This document shows positions 44,865 to 54,343 of a DNA stretch of 64,000 nucleotides, one piece after another (position 1 is the first letter of the stretch; each line of letters begins with the position of its first letter). Origin of the DNA: Mayfieldus sp963841445 (lineage in GTDB: Bacteria > Actinomycetota > Thermoleophilia > Solirubrobacterales > 70-9); the NCBI GenBank assembly GCA_963841445.1, contig CAWJCP010000003.1:196126-260125 (forward strand), in the 5' to 3' direction. The translations under genes and the position numbers were made by a program. The notes below the pieces were generated by a model. The model made no database searches and had not been told where the DNA came from. It was given only the letters and a program-made list of their open reading frames with translations.

Positions 44865-45929
44865 ATGCTGAGCTCGCTCAAGACCCTGTTCGCGACCCAG
44901 GATGACCCCTATGCGGGCGCCGACATCGAGCTGACCCGCCGCCTCGGCGGCTGGTTCTGGATGGTCAACTCGCTGCTCGCGGTCGCGCTCTGGCCGCTCA
45001 GCCCGCTCGACCGCGAGCTCGGCAACCTCGGTTGGCTGATCGGCGACGCCCTGGTGATCATGGCGATCGGCATCGCGCTGGTGCTGCGATCGCCGCGCGT
45101 CAAGCTCGGCTTCACTGGGGTGCTGATCTCCTGCTATCTCGGGGCCGCTGGAATCGCCACGATGCAGTGGCTCGCCGGCGGCGGGACCGCTCCGTACGAC
45201 GGGCTGCTGCTCAACCTTCTGCTGCTCGTCGCCGCAACCAATCCGGCCCGCCGGATCTTGACCTACGTCGGCTTCATCGGGGCGCTGCTCTTCGCGCCGC
45301 TCGCCTACGGCGGCTGGGACAGCGCCACGGCGGCGAAGGTGATCGCCGAATTCGTGATCTGGACCCCGCTCGCCTTCCTGGTCTTCATGATGATGTCCAG
45401 CATCCGCGCCCAGCGCCTGACGATGCGCCACGAGGAGGAGCAGGCGCGCGAGGAGGCTCGCATCGACGAGCTGACCGGGATCCCCAACCGGCGCGCCTTC
45501 GAGGAGGCGACCCTCGACGAGATCTCGCGCTCGGACCGCATGGGGACGCCCCTTTGCATGGCGATGGGCGACATCGAGCACTTCAAGCAGATCAACGATC
45601 GCTTCGGCCACCTCGAGGGCGACCGCGCCTTGCGCTGCGTCGCGAAGGCGATCGATGCCGAGCTGCGCTCCCCCGACGGCGTCTTTCGCTGGGGCGGCGA
45701 CGAGTTCTCGCTGCTGCTGCCGGGAACCGCGCAGGTGGACGCCGACGTGCTGATCGGGCGGCTGCAGACAACCGTCGCCGAGAGCTGCCTGCGCCCCGAC
45801 GACGAGCCGATCTGGATTCACTTCGCCGCCGCCGAGCACGCTGCGGGCATGACCCCGGAGGAGCTCTGCGAGGCCGCCGATCTGGCGCTGATGACCGTGC
45901 GCGCCGGCAGCCAGCGGACGCGCGTGTAG
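44865..45929 (+). CDS. Membrane diguanylate cyclase (TM-GGDEF)
   Basis: A 354-aa protein with about six membrane helices (residues 28-178), a short coiled linker and a GGDEF domain with the active site GGDEF at 277-281 and I-site RxxD (Arg268, Asp271). The metal-binding block is GDIEHFKQIND. The C-terminal end, normally ADxALYxAKxxGRN, is altered to ADLALMTVRAGSQRTRV, so activity should be tested. AGAGAGG precedes the ATG. It occupies the place of folE in related clusters. Confidence 0.88.
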   Translation: MLSSLKTLFATQDDPYAGADIELTRRLGGWFWMVNSLLAVALWPLSPLDRELGNLGWLIGDALVIMAIGIALVLRSPRVKLGFTGVLISCYLGAAGIATMQWLAGGGTAPYDGLLLNLLLLVAATNPARRILTYVGFIGALLFAPLAYGGWDSATAAKVIAEFVIWTPLAFLVFMMMSSIRAQRLTMRHEEEQAREEARIDELTGIPNRRAFEEATLDEISRSDRMGTPLCMAMGDIEHFKQINDRFGHLEGDRALRCVAKAIDAELRSPDGVFRWGGDEFSLLLPGTAQVDADVLIGRLQTTVAESCLRPDDEPIWIHFAAAEHAAGMTPEELCEAADLALMTVRAGSQRTRV

Positions 45930-45943
45930 CGCGCCGCCGGCCG

Positions 45944-46294
45944 CTACCGCTTGCGAATCAGCTTTCCGGCCGGATTGAGCTCGACGAAATGATGCGCCTT
46001 GCCCTCGCGGTAGCGGCGGCACTGGTTGCGGGGCACCTCGTCAACCGGCTGACGCGGGTCGTGGGCGATGTCGACGACCCAGTCTTGAAGCGGCGGCGGA
46101 AGTATGTTGCCGATGCAGGGCCCCCGGGCGAGATTGAGGCTCCCGTAGCGGCGCGCGACGTCATAGAGCAGCTTGGCGGTCTTCACGGCCTTCCTCTTCT
46201 CCGCCGCGCTGGGGGGGCCCTTGTCGCTGCCCTTGTTGCTGCCATCGCTGCTGCCCCCGCCGCATCCGGCGACGAGCAAAGCGGCCACCACCAA
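45944..46294 (-). CDS. Small putative lipoprotein
   Basis: A 116-aa exported protein with lipobox LLVAGC followed by a Gly/Ser/Lys linker and a small domain with two cysteines (GPCIGN, NQCRRYREGKAHHFVE). The GTG at 46294 leaves a very short signal peptide; the frame continues upstream with a basic stretch (RVARHPSLLIGLVVAALL) that looks like the real n-region, but no ATG/GTG/TTG is present there. It is just downstream of ftsH. Function unknown. Confidence 0.65.
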   Translation of the reverse strand: MVVAALLVAGCGGGSSDGSNKGSDKGPPSAAEKRKAVKTAKLLYDVARRYGSLNLARGPCIGNILPPPLQDWVVDIAHDPRQPVDEVPRNQCRRYREGKAHHFVELNPAGKLIRKR

Positions 46295-46359
46295 CCCGAT
46301 CAGCAGAGAGGGGTGACGAGCGACCCGCGACTGTCCTCGAACGATTACCAGGGCTCCTA

Positions 46360-48315
<1,956 letters not shown>

Positions 48316-48463
48316 CGGCTCTATATACGTGCGTACGGGCCAGCCGGCTCAGGACGGATTTCCGGCCTCAAAACGGGGATTCAGCGTACCAGGGCGATAC
48401 TCCTGCCCGGCCCCGCCTGGCCGTATCGCCAGGCGTGCAGCCGGTGCGGCCCGGGCGGCCGCG

Positions 48464-49006
48464 CTAGGCCTCGCCGGGGCCGTCGTCGAGCACGGCGACG
48501 AAATCGAGGTTGCGGTACTGCTGGGCGTGATCGAGCCCGTAGCCGATCGCGAAGCGGTTCGGGATCTCGAAGCCGACGTAGCGGGTCGGCAGATCGACCC
48601 GGCGGCGCTCCGGCTTGGTGAGCAGCGCGCAGACCTCAAGCGAGCGCGGCGAGCGCGCCCGGAGGTTCTTGATCAGGTAGTGCAGGGTCAGCCCCGAGTC
48701 GATGATGTCCTCGACGATCAATACATCGCGGCCCTCGATCGACGCGTCGAGGTCCTTGAGGATTCGCACCACCCCCGAGGAGTCGGTCTCTGAGCCGTAG
48801 CTGGAGACGGCCATGAAGTCGACCTCGCACGGCACGGTCAGCTCGCGCATCAGGTCGGCGATGAAGATCACCGCCCCCTTCAGCACCCCGACCATGACCA
48901 GGTCGCGTCCCTCGTAGTCGCGGCTGATCTCGGCGCCGAGCTCCTTCACCCGCCGAGTCAGCCCCGCATTGTCGACCAGCACCTCGCCGATGCCGTTCTC
49001 GCCCAT
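48464..49006 (-). CDS. hpt: Hypoxanthine phosphoribosyltransferase
   Basis: A 180-aa purine-salvage enzyme. MVGVLKGAVIFIADLMREL, FMAVSSYGSETDSSGVVRI and the PRPP-binding signature VLIVEDIIDSGLTL are all present. ATG 49006 is used; an in-frame TTG at 49030 directly follows the tilS stop and would add eight residues. The 148-nt gap to ftsH holds the ftsH promoter and nothing else that I can see. Confidence 0.95.
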   Translation of the reverse strand: MGENGIGEVLVDNAGLTRRVKELGAEISRDYEGRDLVMVGVLKGAVIFIADLMRELTVPCEVDFMAVSSYGSETDSSGVVRILKDLDASIEGRDVLIVEDIIDSGLTLHYLIKNLRARSPRSLEVCALLTKPERRRVDLPTRYVGFEIPNRFAIGYGLDHAQQYRNLDFVAVLDDGPGEA

Positions 49007-49030
49007 CGCGGGCAGTGTAGGGGCGGGCAA

Positions 49031-50386
49031 TCACTCTGCGAGGCTGGCCGTCAGGATGGCGGCCTGGGCGGAATCCGCGGTCAGCTTGAACTCCTCCGAG
49101 ACCGCGACCCCGGCCACCCAGGCGATCCGCTCGTCCTCGGTTACGACGACCGGCAGGGTTTGCCGAAGCGAGCGCGGCACGTGGCGGTCGGTGAACAGGT
49201 CCTGCAGCGACTTGCTGCCAGCGAGGCCCAGCGGTCGCATCCGATCGCCCGGCCCCCAGCTGCGCACCTGAAGCGAGGGCCCGAGCTGCTCGGCGTCAAG
49301 CGTCGCCACGTCAGGGCCGCGGGGCTGCCCAGGCTCCGCCAGCTCGGCGCGCACGCCCCAGCTCCCGAACCGGCAGCTTCCCGGTACCGCCAGCTTGACC
49401 GGATCGGGGACGTCGCCGGGCCCGGCGACGAAGCGAACCAGGCCGGCCTCGCAAACCGCGCTGAGGCCGCCGCCCAGATCCACCGCGCCGCCCTGCGACA
49501 AGTTGACCAGGCGCCAGATCTCCGCCGCACGCTGCGGGCCCAGCGCGACGTCGCGGCCGGCAACCTTGCCGGCGAGGGTCCGCAGGGCGAGCCGGCGGAC
49601 GGCTGGATGCAGGTCGGATAGCTGCTCGACCCGCAGCACCGGCGCGGCGACGCTCGCGCCAGCCTCCTCGAGGACCCCCGCCGCGAGGGCCTCCAGGGCT
49701 TCGGCCTCCTCGGCCAGCTCGGACCAGGTCGAGGCGACGTTCTGCTCCGCGGAGGGATTGAGCTCGTGCAGGACCGGCAGGACGTCGCGCCGGATCCGAA
49801 CCCGACCGAAGCCGCGGTCCTCGTTGGAGGGATCGTCGTGGAAGGGCAGCCCCGCCTCGATCGCGAGGCGGCGCGCGTCGGCGCGGCCGATCGCCAGCAG
49901 CGGTCGCACGACGAAGCCGCGCCGCGGCGCCAGCCCCAGCATCGCCCGCCGCCCCGGCGAGGATGCGAGCCGGTAGAGCACCGTCTCGACGAGGTCGCTG
50001 CGGGTGTGGCCGGTCGCGACCCAGTCGCCGCGCAGCTCGGCGCGCTTGTCCTCTGCCGCCGCGTAGCGATAGTCGCGCGCCTCGGCCTGCAGGTTCCCCT
50101 CCCCAGCTGCGGTCCTGGCGCCGAAGCGCTTGTCGACCACGGCCTCGATCCCGAGCCGCTCGCAGAGCGCGACCATCTCGGCTTGGTCGCGATCCGAATC
50201 AGCGCGGAAGCCGTAGTTGACGTGCAGGCCGCTGACCGCCTCCGGCCCCAGCATCCCGACAAGCCCGGCCGCGAGGCAGGCCGAGTCGGGACCGCCGGAG
50301 AGCAAGGCGATGCCGCGGCTGCCGGGCTCGATCAGCCCGCTCTCGCGCACTACCTCGCCCAGCTCTTCGCTCACCCGATCGGGCAT
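49031..50386 (-). CDS. tilS: tRNA(Ile)-lysidine synthetase TilS
   Basis: A 451-aa N-type ATP pyrophosphatase that converts the wobble C of the AUA-reading tRNA-Ile to lysidine. The PP-loop is LLSGGPDSACL, followed by NYGFRADSDRDQ and ATGHTRSDLVET. C-terminal domains are present (RSWGPGDRMRPLGLAGSKSLQDLF). ATG lies exactly 6 nt after TAATCT (50393-50398). First gene of tilS-hpt. Confidence 0.94.
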   Translation of the reverse strand: MPDRVSEELGEVVRESGLIEPGSRGIALLSGGPDSACLAAGLVGMLGPEAVSGLHVNYGFRADSDRDQAEMVALCERLGIEAVVDKRFGARTAAGEGNLQAEARDYRYAAAEDKRAELRGDWVATGHTRSDLVETVLYRLASSPGRRAMLGLAPRRGFVVRPLLAIGRADARRLAIEAGLPFHDDPSNEDRGFGRVRIRRDVLPVLHELNPSAEQNVASTWSELAEEAEALEALAAGVLEEAGASVAAPVLRVEQLSDLHPAVRRLALRTLAGKVAGRDVALGPQRAAEIWRLVNLSQGGAVDLGGGLSAVCEAGLVRFVAGPGDVPDPVKLAVPGSCRFGSWGVRAELAEPGQPRGPDVATLDAEQLGPSLQVRSWGPGDRMRPLGLAGSKSLQDLFTDRHVPRSLRQTLPVVVTEDERIAWVAGVAVSEEFKLTADSAQAAILTASLAE

Positions 50387-50414
50387 GCCCAGAGATTAGG
50401 TACAGCCGGCGAGG

Positions 50415-51602
50415 CTAGGAGGCGGAGCGCACGATGAACAGCGGCGTCGCGGTCGGGAAGCCCTTCAGCTCCACTTCCCCGATCGGCTCGAACTCGAGGT
50501 AGCGGCTCTCGGCAATCGCATCGACGACCCGATCGGTGACCAGCACCTCGCCGCCGAGCGCCCGGTTGACGATCCGGTGCACGAGGTTGACCTCGCCGCC
50601 GAAGTAGTCGCCGTCGCGGTAAACCGCGTATCCGTAGTGGATCCCGACCCGCGGCTGCGGGCGCTCCTGGAAGAGGCCGAGGAAGCCGACCGACCACTCG
50701 GTCAGCGAGCCCGGGTCTGGCGAGACGATCATCACCTCGTCGCCGATCGTCTTCACGATCGTCGCTTCGGCCGGCAGCGTCGCCTCGACCGTCTCGATGA
50801 AGCGCTCGATCACGTCAAGCGCCTCCTCGTCGCCCTCCTCCTCGGTGTAGCGGGTGAATCCGGTCAGGTCGATGAAGCAGAGCGTCACCAGCACCCGCCC
50901 GATGAAGGTGTCGCGGCCCATCTCGGACTCCATGTGGCCGACCACGTCCTGCTCGATGAAGTAGCGCAGGTAGCGGCCGTGCATGTACTCGAACAGCGGC
51001 GTCGCCAGCGGCAGCAGGTCGGCGGCGAGGTCCTGCATCTCCTCGGCCATCTCCAGCTCCGGCACGCCGTCGCGAATCAGCGGCTCGTGAACGTAGTGGT
51101 GAAAGAGCCGCACCTCGGCGTCGGCGACGCGGCGCAGCGACTGCGCGTAGACGCGCACCATCTGCAGGAAGGCGACCAGCGGCAGCCCCGCCTCGAGAAT
51201 GCTCGCGCAGTAGCGCATCGCGTCGAGGTCGGCGAAGGTCAGCGTGTCCTCGCGGCCGGCCGGGGTGCCGAGCAGCGTCTGCAGCCGCTCGATCAGCTCC
51301 GACTCCAGCCCCGTCTGGCGGGCGGCCTCCTCGATCGTGACGTCGCCTTGGCGCTCCGGGAAGAGCTCCTCGGCGAGCCCGAAGGCGAGCTTTCCCTCCC
51401 GCCCGGCCCGCCGCAGCTCCTGCAGCGAATGGCCGCGCTCGCGCATCCGCGCCACGACCCGCGCCTGGGCGGCGGCGACGGGGGTCCAGCGGCCGCGCTT
51501 GACCGGGACCACCTTCTCCTCGGCCCAGCGCTTCAGCGTGCTCGCCGAGACCCCGGAGCGGCGCGCCGCCTCACTCAGGGATATGTACTCGTCCGGTGGC
51601 AT
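50415..51602 (-). CDS. MerR-type HTH / class III nucleotidyl cyclase fusion
   Basis: A 395-aa soluble protein. Residues 7-65 form a MerR-like winged helix (YISLSEAARRSGVSASTLKRW), 65-230 a helical regulatory domain and 240-390 a class III cyclase. Catalytic residues look complete: metal Asp245 and Asp288, adenine-selecting Lys284 and Asp332, transition-state Asn339 and Arg343. It should make cAMP. A DNA-binding domain on a cyclase suggests direct coupling of DNA binding and cAMP production. A candidate RNA switch or small RNA lies directly upstream. Confidence 0.88.
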   Translation of the reverse strand: MPPDEYISLSEAARRSGVSASTLKRWAEEKVVPVKRGRWTPVAAAQARVVARMRERGHSLQELRRAGREGKLAFGLAEELFPERQGDVTIEEAARQTGLESELIERLQTLLGTPAGREDTLTFADLDAMRYCASILEAGLPLVAFLQMVRVYAQSLRRVADAEVRLFHHYVHEPLIRDGVPELEMAEEMQDLAADLLPLATPLFEYMHGRYLRYFIEQDVVGHMESEMGRDTFIGRVLVTLCFIDLTGFTRYTEEEGDEEALDVIERFIETVEATLPAEATIVKTIGDEVMIVSPDPGSLTEWSVGFLGLFQERPQPRVGIHYGYAVYRDGDYFGGEVNLVHRIVNRALGGEVLVTDRVVDAIAESRYLEFEPIGEVELKGFPTATPLFIVRSAS

Positions 51603-51649
51603 GGCCTCGACGAGTCGCAGGTTATTCGGGAGCAGACCGGAGGCGAACG

Positions 51650-51807
51650 AAAAGCGACGGGGTCACGCGGCCCCGTCGCTTGCGGGCATTCGGCCCGCTA
51701 CATCGGCCTGGCGGCACCTGCTGGCGCCTTGCGGGCCCTGTCCCCCTCGCCTCAGTCGCCGGGAGGCTCGGCGGTGGCCCACTGTCGGCCTATTGCCTCT
51801 GTTGCTC
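51650..51807 (-). ncRNA. Candidate structured RNA upstream of the cyclase gene
   Basis: A unit of about 158 nt bounded by a good promoter (51814-51841) and an 11-bp terminator hairpin. By hand it forms a CGCCG/CGGCG hairpin (51757-51773), a GGCGCC/GGUGCC hairpin (51713-51728), and two mutually exclusive helices: 51692-51698 can pair with 51731-51737 or, as part of a 6-bp stem, with 51682-51687. No known family (6S, SRP, riboswitch consensus) is recognised. It could be a small RNA or a leader that controls the cyclase. Confidence 0.5.
51652..51681 (-). terminator. Intrinsic terminator with T run, 50 nt before cyclase start
   Basis: AAGCGACGGGG / CCCCGTCGCTT, an 11-bp perfect stem with an 8-nt loop. 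On the minus strand it continues TTCGTTC, giving a short U tract. It is the strongest terminator in the window and lies between the promoter at 51814-51841 and the cyclase ATG. RNA segment 51742-51750 (GCGAGGGGG) could pair with its 3' arm as an antiterminator. Confidence 0.75.
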
Positions 51808-51813
51808 AGCCGG

Positions 51814-51841
51814 AGCATACGACCGGCCCCCCTGATGTCAA
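51814..51841 (-). promoter_or_regulatory. Promoter TTGACA-N16-TATGCT
   Basis: Minus-strand TTGACA (51836-51841), 16-nt spacer, TATGCT (51814-51819). It is the best two-element promoter in the window. The predicted start is near 51807, so it drives the candidate structured RNA and, on read-through, the cyclase gene. Confidence 0.7.
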
Positions 51842-51882
51842 GTGGCACAAGCCGGGGCTTAACGAAGTCCCGGTCGTGCCCC

Positions 51883-52338
51883 TCAGTCGAGCAGCAGGTG
51901 GGGGTAGTGGCGCTCGAGCACCGCGCGGTAGGTGGCGCTCGTCAGACGGCTCGCCGAGAGCAGCTTCAGCGCCGCGCGGGCGTCGCAGAAGCAGCGGATC
52001 CGCTTCCGCGCGATCCCGATCGCGAGGCTCTCGCGGCCCTGCAGATAGCGGTTCGCGACCCCGGAGCTCATCTCGAGGGTCACCGCCGGCTCCTGCTCGG
52101 CCTCGCCCGAGAACGACCAGCGAACCCCCTCCCCGTCCTCGGCGCCACCCACGTCGAGAACCGTGTCGAGATCGGTGAACACGTATCGAAACGAGACCCG
52201 CCCGGACCCGAGGAGCCCGGCCAGCTCCGGGTCGGCCTCGATTCGCTCCAGCAGCGCGGTGAGAACCTCGTGCAGCTCGGTCCGGGAGGCGAAGCTCGCC
52301 TCCTCGACCCGATCCGCCCGCGCCACCCCGACAGCCAT
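51883..52338 (-). CDS. SCP2-like sterol-carrier-domain protein
   Basis: A 151-aa protein with a single SCP2-like domain: VSFRYVFTDLDTVLDVGG, a beta-strand ladder, VTLEMSSGVANRYLQGRESL and KRIRCFCDARAALKLLSA (the usual G-K-I-K-x-x-G-D-x-x-x-A region). Such domains bind lipids or fatty acyl-CoA. TAGACT (52348-52353) lies 9 nt before the ATG. It recalls the N-terminal domain of the 2637 gene. Ligand unknown. Confidence 0.75.
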   Translation of the reverse strand: MAVGVARADRVEEASFASRTELHEVLTALLERIEADPELAGLLGSGRVSFRYVFTDLDTVLDVGGAEDGEGVRWSFSGEAEQEPAVTLEMSSGVANRYLQGRESLAIGIARKRIRCFCDARAALKLLSASRLTSATYRAVLERHYPHLLLD

Positions 52339-52414
52339 CCTGGCCGCAGTCTATGCGCAATTTGCGGCTTCGGCCCAGAGGGCGCGAGAACCGAGCAGTT
52401 CGTGGGAAACAGGC

Positions 52415-52461
52415 CTAGCGGCGACGCAAGCGCACTGAAGGGTGCGTGCGCACGCCGCTAG
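52415..52461 (-). terminator. Long hairpin downstream of glnA
   Basis: CTAGCGGCG / CGCCGCTAG, a 9-bp perfect outer stem, with an inner GCGCAC/GTGCGT stem. It lies 37 nt past the glnA stop and probably ends the amtB-glnK-glnA transcript. A short GTTTCC follows on the minus strand. Confidence 0.6.
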
Positions 52462-52473
52462 ACCGATGACCCC

Positions 52474-52501
52474 GAAATGCGACCGTTCGCAGCGTCCTCA
52501 G
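52474..52501. repeat. 28-nt element at glnA 3' end (copy 2)
   Basis: This block covers the glnA stop codon and matches the greA-end block (36322-36349) at 23 of 28 positions. Its hairpin potential is weaker (GCGA-CCGT-TCGC). Two unrelated genes ending in the same element suggests a mobile or regulatory 3' element. Confidence 0.5.
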
Positions 52502-53871
52502 AGAACCGGCAGGTAGGTCTCCAGCTCCCAGCGGGTGACCTGGACCCGGTACTCCTCCCACTCGGAGCGCTTCAGCTCCACGTAGCGCTCGAAGATGTGA
52601 TCGCCGAGCGCCTTTCGGACCAGCTCCGAGTCGGCCAGCGCCTCGATCGCCTCGCCGAGAGTCTCGGGAAGCTGCTCGATGCCGCGCTGATCGCGCTCCT
52701 CGGGAGTGAGGTCGTAGAGGTTGGTCTCCATCGGCTCCGGGATGTCGTATCCGTGCTCGATCCCGTCCAGCCCCGCATGCAGCATCGCCGCGAAGGTCAG
52801 GTAGGGATTGCAGGACGGGTCCGGGCAGCGCAGCTCACAGCGCGTCGCCTTCTCCTTGCCGGGCTGATACATCGGCACCCGGACCAGCGCCGAGCGGTTG
52901 CGCTGCGACCAGGCGCAGTAGACCGGCGCCTCGTATCCCGGCACGAGCCGCTTGTAGCTGTTCACGTTGGGCGCGAACAGCGCGCAGATCTCGCGCGCGT
53001 GCCGCAGCAGCCCGGCGATGTACGCCCGTCCGGTGTCGGAGAGGTGGTAATGACCGCCCTCCTCATAGAAGGCGTTCTTGCCCTCGTTGAACAGCGACTG
53101 ATGGGTGTGCATCCCGGACCCGTTCTCGCCGAACAGCGGCTTCGGCATGAAGGTCGCGTAGACGCCGTGCAGATGGGCGATCTCCTTGACCACGGTCCGG
53201 TAGGTCATCGCGTTGTCGGACATCCGCAGCCCCTCGGCGTAGCGCATGTCGATCTCGTGCTGCGACGGCCCGACCTCATGATGGGTGTACTCGACCGGGA
53301 TCCCGACCTTCTTCAGCGCGTTGACGGTGTCGCGGCGCAGGTCTGAGGCGGCATCCAGCGTCGTGAGGTCGAAGTAGCCGCCCTTGTCGAGGATCGTCGG
53401 CACCCCGTCCTCATCGAGCTCGTCGGAGGCGAAGTAGAAGAACTCCAGCTCCGGGCCGAGGTTGAAGGTGTCGAACCCCATCTCGTTGGCGCGCGCGATC
53501 GCCCGCCGCATCACGTAGCGCGGATCGCCCTCGTAGGGCTCGCCGCCGGGGCGCAGCACGTCGCAGAACACCCGCGCGACGTTGCCCTTCCCCGCTCCGC
53601 CGTCGTCGCGCCAGGGCAGCACGACGTAGGTGTCGGGGTCGGGCATCGCGATCATGTCCGACTCCTCGATCCGGTTGAAGCCGGTGATCGAGGAGCCGTC
53701 GAAGCCCATCCCCTCGTCGAGCGCGTCCTCCAGTTCCTCCTTGCCCACCGCGAAGCTCTTCAGTTGTCCGTTGATGTCGGTGAACCAGAAGCGGATGAAC
53801 TCGATTCCGTCCTGATCGACCTTGTCGAGGATCTCGCTTGCCGAGGCCTTCGACTCGTTGATCGTTGCCAT
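52498..53871 (-). CDS. glnA: Type I glutamine synthetase
   Basis: A 457-aa glutamine synthetase. GMGFDGSSITGFNRIEESD, NLGPELEFFYF, the ATP-binding KPLFGENGSGMHTHQSL and RCPDPSCNPYL are family blocks. The adenylylation-site loop of GSI-beta is not evident and the length fits the GSI-alpha type, so it may not be adenylylated. The ATG at 53871 is preceded by GGAG. It follows amtB and glnK, forming a nitrogen-assimilation group with an attenuator-like hairpin before it. Confidence 0.94.
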   Translation of the reverse strand: MATINESKASASEILDKVDQDGIEFIRFWFTDINGQLKSFAVGKEELEDALDEGMGFDGSSITGFNRIEESDMIAMPDPDTYVVLPWRDDGGAGKGNVARVFCDVLRPGGEPYEGDPRYVMRRAIARANEMGFDTFNLGPELEFFYFASDELDEDGVPTILDKGGYFDLTTLDAASDLRRDTVNALKKVGIPVEYTHHEVGPSQHEIDMRYAEGLRMSDNAMTYRTVVKEIAHLHGVYATFMPKPLFGENGSGMHTHQSLFNEGKNAFYEEGGHYHLSDTGRAYIAGLLRHAREICALFAPNVNSYKRLVPGYEAPVYCAWSQRNRSALVRVPMYQPGKEKATRCELRCPDPSCNPYLTFAAMLHAGLDGIEHGYDIPEPMETNLYDLTPEERDQRGIEQLPETLGEAIEALADSELVRKALGDHIFERYVELKRSEWEEYRVQVTRWELETYLPVL

Positions 53872-53905
53872 CAGTCTGCACGTCTCCTTTCCTGAGCGAA
53901 TCAGG

Positions 53906-53940
53906 CGGGGCGGCCGCACCCTCTCGGTCCGGCCGCCCCG
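53906..53940 (-). terminator. Hairpin between glnK and glnA
   Basis: CGGGGCGGCC / GGCCGCCCCG, a 10-bp perfect stem with a 15-nt loop in the 99-nt gap. It could reduce read-through from amtB-glnK into glnA or lie in the glnA leader. No T tract. Confidence 0.5.
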
Positions 53941-53970
53941 TCCTTGCGCTGCGATCGTATTCCCGCGCGA

Positions 53971-54339
53971 CTAAGCGGGGATTTCCGACTCTTCGTGCGG
54001 ATCGAGAACTTCCTCTCCGTCCTCGCCGGTGCGGATGCGGATCGCCTCCTCGACCGGCAGGACGAAGATCTTGCCGTCTCCGACCTCGCCCGTGCGGGCG
54101 TGCTTGAGGATCGTCTCGACGACGAGGCCCTTGTCCTTGTCCTCGACCACGACCTCGACCTTCAGCTTCGGCCGCACGTTGACGGTCAAGGTCGAGCCTC
54201 GGTACTGCTCGACGATCCCCTTCTGCCGCCCCGAGCCCTTCGCCTCCAGGATCGAGAGCGATGGGAATCCGCGCTCCATCAGCTCGATCCTGATCGGCTC
54301 GAACGCCTCGTGGCGGATGAACGCTTCGATCTTCTTCAT
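53971..54339 (-). CDS. glnK: PII nitrogen regulatory protein (GlnK-like)
   Basis: A 122-aa trimeric signal protein that binds ATP/ADP and 2-oxoglutarate and controls AmtB. KGSGRQKG and GDGKIFVLPVEEAIRIRTGE are the nucleotide-binding blocks. Aligned without gaps to E. coli GlnB, T-loop Tyr46 is kept, but Tyr51, the uridylylation/adenylylation site, is Leu; residue 49 is Ser. Covalent modification at Tyr51 is therefore impossible. It starts 4 nt after amtB with AGGAGG inside the amtB end. Confidence 0.92.
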   Translation of the reverse strand: MKKIEAFIRHEAFEPIRIELMERGFPSLSILEAKGSGRQKGIVEQYRGSTLTVNVRPKLKVEVVVEDKDKGLVVETILKHARTGEVGDGKIFVLPVEEAIRIRTGEDGEEVLDPHEESEIPA

Positions 54340-54343
54340 GCGC

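Noticed and set aside
51650..51807. 6S, SRP or c-di-GMP riboswitch identity for the candidate RNA
   Set aside because: 5' and 3' ends do not pair as in 6S RNA, there is no SRP GGAAG-type loop and no GEMM-type conserved core.
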